NCBI GenBank assembly: GCA_004554665.1
Contig: SFKY01000013.1
Location: forward strand, 1-40,570
Direction of reading: 5' to 3'
DNA length: 40,570 nt
Source: Bacteroidales bacterium
Lineage (GTDB): Bacteria > Bacteroidota > Bacteroidia > Bacteroidales > Bacteroidaceae
The translations under genes were made by a program, and so were the position numbers. Positions 38,398 to 40,570 of this stretch are shown here, one piece after another; within the stretch, counting starts at the first letter, position 1, and each line of letters starts with the position of its first letter. The notes beneath the pieces were generated by a model. It was not told where the DNA came from and searched no databases. It saw only the letters and a program-made list of their open reading frames with translations.

Positions 38398-39786
38398 ATG
38401 AAAGTACACAAAAAATGGGTAATCCTTATGACGGCGATGACCCTCATCGCCATTGCCGGTCTCTTTGCCGGCGAGCCCTCGTTCACCTGCGACTGGTCGC
38501 GCATCAGTGCCGCCGATGTGGCATGGCTCATCACGGCCACCATCTTCGTGCTCATGATGACCCCGGGTCTCTCCTTCTTCTATGGCGGTATGGTGGGAGC
38601 CAAAAACGTTATTTCCACCATGTTGCAGAGTTTCATCGCCATGGGAATCATCAGTGTCTTGTGGGTGGTCTTCGGCTTCAGCCTCGCCTTTGGCAACGAC
38701 ATTGGCGGCATCATCGGCGACCCCACCACCTTCCTCATGTTCCAGGGCGTGGGAGCAGACACCTTCACCACCCCCACGGGCAAGATATTGGGTGGTGCCA
38801 CCATCCCCCTGGCTCTCTATGCCCTCTTCCAGATGAAGTTTGCCATCATCACCCCCTCGCTCATCACCGGCTCCTTTGCCGAGCGAGTGCGCTTCTCGGC
38901 GTACTTGTTTTTCATGATCTGGTTTTTCGTCTTCATCTACTGTCCGCTGGCCCACATGACGTGGCACCCCGACGGCCTCTTCCTGCAGTGGGGCGTGGTC
39001 GATTTTGCCGGCGGCATCGTGGTCCACGCCTCATCGGGTGTGGCAGCCCTTGCCGGAGCCCTTTTCCTCGGTCGCCGTGCAGCCCGCACACGGCAGTCTG
39101 AGCCCGCCAACATCCCCTTCGTGCTCCTCGGCGCCGCCATGCTGTGGTTAGGGTGGTTCGGATTCAATGCCGGCAGTTCGCTCCATGCCGACGGTCAGGC
39201 CGTCAAGGCCTTCCTCAACACCAATACCGCTTCGGCCACGGCCATGATGACGTGGATCTTCTTCGACTGCCTGCGCGGGCGCAAGCCGTCGGCCGTGGGT
39301 GCAGCCGTGGGTTGTGTGGTCGGATTGGTGGCTATCACTCCCTCCGCGGGCTATGTCACCGTGGGGCAGAGCATCTTTATCGCCTTTGTCATCACCATCA
39401 TCTGCAACGTGGCCGTGTATTGGCGTAGCCACAGCCGTGTAGACGATGCCCTCGACGTGTTTCCCACCCACGGCACGGGCGGTATCTTCGGCACCGTGCT
39501 CACTGGCATCTTCATCCAAGAAGGCTTGATAGCCGGCACTTGGGAGGGCTTCGTGGTCTTCCTCTACCACCTGCTGGCTGTGGCCATCGTCATTGTCTAC
39601 ACCTTTGGCATGAGTTATCTGGGCTATTGGCTCATAGACCGCCTCATCCCCATGCGTGTGAGCGCCCAGAGCGAGCGTGTGGGTCTGGATGTGAGCCAGC
39701 ATGCCGAGCACTATGGCCTCTCGCATATCGGCGAGCGTGAGATAGCCGAGTACGAAGAGTATATCCGAAGCAAGGATGAGAAGTAA
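38398..39786 (+). CDS. amt: Ammonium transporter (Amt family)
   Basis: This 462-residue inner-membrane channel imports ammonium as a trimer. The first helix may be a signal-like segment (WVILMTAMTLIAIAGLFAGE). Family motifs are clear: MTPGLSFFYGGMVGAKNVISTM, ITGSFAERVRFSAYLFF, HMTWHPDGLF, VDFAGGIVVHASSGVAALAGALFLGRR, LGWFGFNAGSS and DDALDVFPTHGTGGIFGTVLTGIF, which includes the pore histidines and the phenylalanine gate region. The hydrophilic C-terminal tail (about 420-462) would be the site of PII control, but no glnK/glnB is adjacent. The gene lies downstream of asnB, with a repeat array in between and a strong terminator after it. Confidence 0.96.
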   Translation: MKVHKKWVILMTAMTLIAIAGLFAGEPSFTCDWSRISAADVAWLITATIFVLMMTPGLSFFYGGMVGAKNVISTMLQSFIAMGIISVLWVVFGFSLAFGNDIGGIIGDPTTFLMFQGVGADTFTTPTGKILGGATIPLALYALFQMKFAIITPSLITGSFAERVRFSAYLFFMIWFFVFIYCPLAHMTWHPDGLFLQWGVVDFAGGIVVHASSGVAALAGALFLGRRAARTRQSEPANIPFVLLGAAMLWLGWFGFNAGSSLHADGQAVKAFLNTNTASATAMMTWIFFDCLRGRKPSAVGAAVGCVVGLVAITPSAGYVTVGQSIFIAFVITIICNVAVYWRSHSRVDDALDVFPTHGTGGIFGTVLTGIFIQEGLIAGTWEGFVVFLYHLLAVAIVIVYTFGMSYLGYWLIDRLIPMRVSAQSERVGLDVSQHAEHYGLSHIGEREIAEYEEYIRSKDEK

Positions 39787-39807
39787 ACTCTTGTCATCAT
39801 TTCCCCC

Positions 39808-39854
39808 AAAAGTACCCCCGCATAGCCTGCATGGCCATGTGGGGGTACTTTTTT
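39808..39854. terminator. Rho-independent terminator after amt
   Basis: Arms 39808-39823 (AAAAGTACCCCCGCAT) and 39837-39852 pair along their length with one G-U, around a 13-base loop, followed by Ts. It is 22 bases past the amt stop. Confidence 0.9.
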
Positions 39855-40024
39855 GGAGGATAGTGTTGTCATATTCAAGTCTTTTTATTAATTTTACCGC
39901 CGAACAGTCGAGCATAGGAAATAGTGAGGAACAAATAAGAGTTTTCATGTGGTTTCCCATTATGAATAGTGGGCTGGAAGTTTGTATGTTCATATATCTC
40001 TGACAGAAGAACTGAAAAAAGGAA

Positions 40025-40570
40025 ATGGCATCATTTTGGAGCAAATTTGTAGGAAAAAAGAAACAAGATGGCTTTGAAACAGACGCTGTCTATAAGAAGC
40101 ATAAGTCCACCTATGACCCTTCACGATATGCGGTAGTGGACATAGAGACGGGGGTAAAAGATCATAACATCCACGATATTGGTGCATTGCGTTATGATGA
40201 TGCGGTTTATCATAATAATTCAAAGAATGGCCTGTTTGGTTTTTTGGCAGATGTAGACTATTTGTGTGGCCATAACATTGTCTGCCATGATGCCAAGTAT
40301 CTGTTTGACGGTCTGGGTTGTCCTTGGAGATTGGTGGATACACTCTACATGTCGCCGCTGTTGTTTCCCCAGCGCCCTTATCATAGGCTTGTCAAAGACG
40401 ATAAGTTGTTGAATGACCAGATGAATAATCCAGTGAATGATTGCGAGAAGGCAAGAGACTTGCTGATGGACGAGATTGCTCATTGGAAAATGTTGCCTGA
40501 ATCAAATCGTTCCATCTTTACAACCCTGTTGAAGGGTCATCCCGAGTTTGATGGTTTCCTGCACATGGTG
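40025..40570 (+). CDS. DEDD-family 3'-5' exonuclease domain protein, N-terminal part (cut by window edge)
   Basis: Translation from ATG at 40025 gives 182 codons open to the window edge. After a basic N-terminus (MASFWSKFVGKKKQDG) comes a DnaQ-like exonuclease fold: ExoI VVDIETG with D39 and E41, ExoII GHNIVCHDAKYL with D89, and a candidate ExoIII N-D pair around N138-D139 (NNPVNDCEKARDLL). This order and the small size of the exonuclease domain fit the large Bacteroidota proteins in which such a domain precedes a RecQ/UvrD-type DNA helicase, but the helicase would lie beyond the window. It would act in DNA repair or RNA/DNA processing. The preceding stretch 39855-40024 is AT-rich with a weak TAATTTTA box; I see no gene there. 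Confidence 0.7.
   Translation, partial: MASFWSKFVGKKKQDGFETDAVYKKHKSTYDPSRYAVVDIETGVKDHNIHDIGALRYDDAVYHNNSKNGLFGFLADVDYLCGHNIVCHDAKYLFDGLGCPWRLVDTLYMSPLLFPQRPYHRLVKDDKLLNDQMNNPVNDCEKARDLLMDEIAHWKMLPESNRSIFTTLLKGHPEFDGFLHMV

Overview
The window looks like a chromosomal segment of a Bacteroidales bacterium, most likely Prevotellaceae. The evidence is Bacteroidota-type promoters (TTTG, about 19 bases, TAnnTTTG) before many genes, almost no Shine-Dalgarno sequences, a type III glutamine synthetase, an LL-diaminopimelate aminotransferase, and many Cys-lipoproteins. No rRNA, tRNA, CRISPR or transposase gene was seen.

Layout. 1-1100: the edge of a mobile element (tyrosine integrase, cut by the window, and a zinc-finger/double-HTH excisionase-like gene) abutting the dnaK 3' end. 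1294-3210: dnaK, alone, with a candidate -24/-12 promoter and an upstream array of four 22-bp palindromic units. 3654-6359: a secreted GH38-like protein. 6562-12535: a block of envelope genes on the minus strand (a hypothetical protein; a lipoprotein resembling a penicillin-binding transpeptidase domain without its active site; a TPR-like lipoprotein; a TIM-barrel-like lipoprotein; a membrane phosphodiester-glycosidase-like protein coupled to a LytTR regulator). 12680-16314: an acyl-CoA dehydrogenase/ETF operon. 16753-20498: a LacI-type regulator divergent from a GPH sugar symporter and a zinc dehydrogenase, with three operator-like repeats between. 20632-24748: a CzcA/CzcB metal efflux pair without an outer-membrane component. 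25057-26472: an AAA ATPase with a nuclease-like C-terminus, preceded by a perfect 20-bp inverted repeat and flanked by direct repeats. 27014-39786: a nitrogen and aspartate-family region (aspA, glnN, dapL, dapF, asnB, amt) with a split DUF389 membrane protein and a metallophosphoesterase. From 40025: the start of a DEDD exonuclease, probably fused to a helicase.

The metabolic genes fit together: amt imports ammonium, glnN fixes it into glutamine, asnB uses glutamine to make asparagine, aspA interconverts aspartate and fumarate, and dapL-dapF carry aspartate-derived carbon to meso-diaminopimelate for peptidoglycan and lysine.

The most unusual content is non-coding. There are (i) two arrays of four 22-bp palindromic units 35 kb apart, upstream of dnaK and of amt; (ii) a different four-unit 22-bp repeat in the predicted aspA leader; (iii) three REPIN-like elements, each two inverted GTAG-plus-hairpin units within nested inverted repeats; (iv) a 52-bp inverted repeat whose ends supply the stop codons of two convergent genes; and (v) the repeat-bounded ATPase module. 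All alignments and family assignments were made by eye, without database searches.
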